From positions 1-6,771 of the forward strand of contig CATPBY010000445.1 in NCBI GenBank assembly GCA_955652845.1: a stretch of 6,771 nucleotides of DNA. Reading direction: 5' to 3'. Shown piece by piece: positions 5,433 through 6,771 of this stretch. This DNA comes from an uncultured Terriglobales bacterium (GTDB lineage: Bacteria > Acidobacteriota > Terriglobia > Terriglobales > Acidobacteriaceae). The notes beneath the pieces are model-generated. The model saw nothing but the letters and a program-made list of their open reading frames with translations, searched no databases and was not told where the DNA came from. The translations under genes were made by a program, and so were the position numbers. Numbering within the stretch: position 1 is the first letter of the stretch; every line of letters begins with the position of its first letter.

Positions 5433-6380
5433 TTATTGAGTCGCCTGAAACGCTTTAGTCAGCAACCCAATATCGTAGTCGAAGAGCTCAAAATAGTTGG
5501 TTACCTGCTTTTCACCACCGACCGATGGCAAGTACACCACGACCTGCGCGCCGGTTTCGCGGCCAATAGACTGCGGTGTCTTCAAGTCGAAATATGGCTC
5601 CACCAGCACCACTTTACAATTCTCCCTCTTCATCAACTGAACCAGTTCAAGCGTGTGACTGGGCGTGGGAGGAATACCAGGCCTGGGTTCCACATAGCCA
5701 ATCACGTCCAGCCCAAAGCGCTTGGCGAAGTTGGGAAATGAGCGGTGGTAAGTGACAACCTTACGTCCACGATACGGCTTCATTTCTGCGTCCCATTTCT
5801 GTTCAGCAGATGCCAGGCGTTGCTGAAAATCCTGCAGGCGTTGCTGAAAATAACCAGCATCTTCGGGATCGATTGCGGCAAATTTGCCGGCGATGCCTTT
5901 GGCGATGCGGCGCCCGTTGTCGGGATCGAGCCAGTAATGCGGATTGCCCAGGGGATGGACATCGCCTTCCGCTCGCGTGACCGTGCCCTGGGGAATTTCC
6001 AGGATTTCCGCAAACTGCGAAGCATCCAGGTATCCTGGCCCGCCTACCTGAATCTTCGCGTTGCCGCTCTGGGTGATGAGAGGTGGCAACCACCCTATTT
6101 CTAACTGAAGTCCGACCGAGATGAGCAGGTCGGCCTGGCGCAGTTTCAACAGAAAGCTCGGTTTGGCCTCGACGAAGTGCGGATCCTGATAACCTTTCGC
6201 AATTGATTCAACGTTTACCTTGTCGCCCCCCACCTCCTGGGCGAGAGCGGCCATGTCGGTGGTCGAAGTTACGACATTGAGCTTTCGGGCAGCAGCTGCC
6301 GATGGCGAAAGCATTGCCCACGCCAGCAGGCAAAGCGACAGGGCAGTAGAGAAGCGAGAAATCGAGTTTGCTTGTTCCAT
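5433..6380 (-). CDS. Periplasmic metal-binding protein of an ABC importer (ZnuA/TroA/PsaA type)
   Basis: This cluster A-I solute-binding protein captures Zn2+ or Mn2+ in the periplasm and delivers it to the permease. Residues 1-30 are a Sec signal peptide with hydrophobic core about 12-24 and a likely cut after the alanines of SPSAAAA; Cys17 lacks a lipobox, so a soluble form is inferred. The mature part has two lobes joined by a long helix (about 170-203). Predicted ligands are His68 (YQDPHFVEAKPS), His148 (GNPHYWLDP) and His212 (VTYHRSFPNF); three histidines favour zinc. The usual fourth Asp near the C-terminus is not evident: that stretch reads VVYLPSVGGE. Glu261 or Asp265 (VEPYFD) might substitute. 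No His-rich loop is present, only His142 near the second ligand. ATG 6380 follows AGGAG by four bases, overlapping the upstream stop. The 315-residue length is normal. The helix contains an exact 17-base repeat (5814-5830, 5835-5851). Confidence 0.93.
   Translation of the reverse strand: MEQANSISRFSTALSLCLLAWAMLSPSAAAARKLNVVTSTTDMAALAQEVGGDKVNVESIAKGYQDPHFVEAKPSFLLKLRQADLLISVGLQLEIGWLPPLITQSGNAKIQVGGPGYLDASQFAEILEIPQGTVTRAEGDVHPLGNPHYWLDPDNGRRIAKGIAGKFAAIDPEDAGYFQQRLQDFQQRLASAEQKWDAEMKPYRGRKVVTYHRSFPNFAKRFGLDVIGYVEPRPGIPPTPSHTLELVQLMKRENCKVVLVEPYFDLKTPQSIGRETGAQVVVYLPSVGGEKQVTNYFELFDYDIGLLTKAFQATQ
5814..5851 (-). repeat. 17-base direct repeat, 21-base period, inside the binding-protein gene
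   Basis: CAGGCGTTGCTGAAAAT occurs at 5814-5830 and again at 5835-5851. The 21-base period equals seven codons, so the protein shows two matching heptads, FQQRLQD and FQQRLAS, in the inter-lobe helix. The overall helix length seems normal for the family. Confidence 0.9.
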
Positions 6381-6387
6381 GGAACTC

Positions 6388-6771
6388 CTAAAAGGGATGC
6401 GCTCCGTGCGCCCCTAGAGAAAACTGCACTTGCATCAATAACTGATGGGTATCGATGTTCGTAGCCGCATAGCGGATAAATTCATATTGTCCGCGGATCT
6501 GACTAAATTCACTCGGCCAGTATGTGAGTACGGCGGAGAAACCTTTATCGATCGCGCGGGCATTCTCCGCTTCACCGGAGCGGTCGAATCGTCCACCTAC
6601 GAACCACCGCCGCCCCAGCTGATAGTCGGCCGAGGCATATAGGCCGAAAGCGCGCTGCTCAAACGGAAGCTGCTGCCGTTGGCTCCAGATAAATTCGCCG
6701 CGGCCTGTAAAAGAATGGTAGATCGACCGCCGCAACGGCTTCCACCGCACCGTAGCGTCGATCCCATAAAG
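6388..6771 (-). CDS. Outer-membrane beta-barrel protein, C-terminal fragment, cut by the window edge
   Basis: Only the last 127 residues are in the window; the frame stays open through the right edge, so the GTG at 6750 is not the real start. The fragment alternates polar and hydrophobic residues in short strands separated by charged turns: GRGEFIWSQR, RAFGLYASADYQL, RRWFVGGRFDRS, FSAVLTYWP, FSQIRGQYEFIRY, HQLLMQVQFSL. It ends in phenylalanine (GAHGAHPF), the classic barrel-assembly signal of outer-membrane proteins. I recall similar proteins next to zinc-type importers, sometimes labelled TonB-dependent zinc-regulated receptors; the plug domain that would prove this is outside the window. 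The gap to the metal-binding protein is seven bases, so it is probably the first gene seen of the same operon and brings metal across the outer membrane. A porin-like hypothetical protein is the alternative. Confidence 0.8.
   Translation of the reverse strand, partial: LYGIDATVRWKPLRRSIYHSFTGRGEFIWSQRQQLPFEQRAFGLYASADYQLGRRWFVGGRFDRSGEAENARAIDKGFSAVLTYWPSEFSQIRGQYEFIRYAATNIDTHQLLMQVQFSLGAHGAHPF

Noticed and set aside
4977..5741. 254-codon plus-strand frame across the permease and binding-protein genes
   Set aside because: It is antisense to two well-identified genes and its product is Gln/His/Arg rich without any recognisable pattern.

Overview
The window looks like chromosome from a Gram-negative bacterium, most likely an acidobacterium. 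The base composition is moderately GC-rich. The Fis-type end of the sigma-54 activator (AAVRLGLKRTTLRSR) and the CRP-like protein opening MKTPYGLEI are wordings I associate with Acidobacteriota, and the GAHGAHPF outer-membrane protein fits that too. This placement is a recollection of family style, not a database result. No RNA genes, transposons, integrases or CRISPR arrays were seen.

Left part (1-3037, plus strand). A GC-rich hairpin lies at the left edge. A 179-residue unrecognised protein with one N-terminal membrane anchor follows (235-774). Eleven bases after it is a near-consensus sigma-54 promoter (785-800, GG-N10-GC), and downstream of that is a full-length FhlA-type sigma-54 activator with two GAF domains (962-3037). 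The promoter and the regulator form a self-contained unit: the regulator probably needs, and may feed back on, sigma-54 RNA polymerase.

Middle (3038-4432). About 675 bases carry hairpins and several overlapping reading frames but no gene I can identify. A CRP/FNR-family regulator follows (start placed at 3713). It combines an FNR-like N-terminal cysteine cluster with a CRP-like recognition helix. The frame stays open for 147 codons upstream of that start, possibly the remains of another gene.

Right part (4542-6771, minus strand). A tightly packed operon, read from the right edge: the C-terminal end of an outer-membrane beta-barrel protein, a periplasmic metal-binding protein of the ZnuA/TroA/PsaA type, and an ABC-3 family membrane permease. 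Gaps are 7 and 9 bases, with Shine-Dalgarno sequences overlapping the preceding stop codons. Together they would carry Zn2+ or Mn2+ from outside the cell to the cytoplasm. The ATPase that must power the permease is absent here. The operon converges on the CRP/FNR gene, and a 12-bp hairpin at 4452-4488 lies between them as a shared terminator.

The points most worth a second look are the sigma-54 promoter before the activator, the ATPase-less metal operon with its outer-membrane partner, and the hybrid FNR/CRP features of the middle regulator. I did not find a clearly new biological system.
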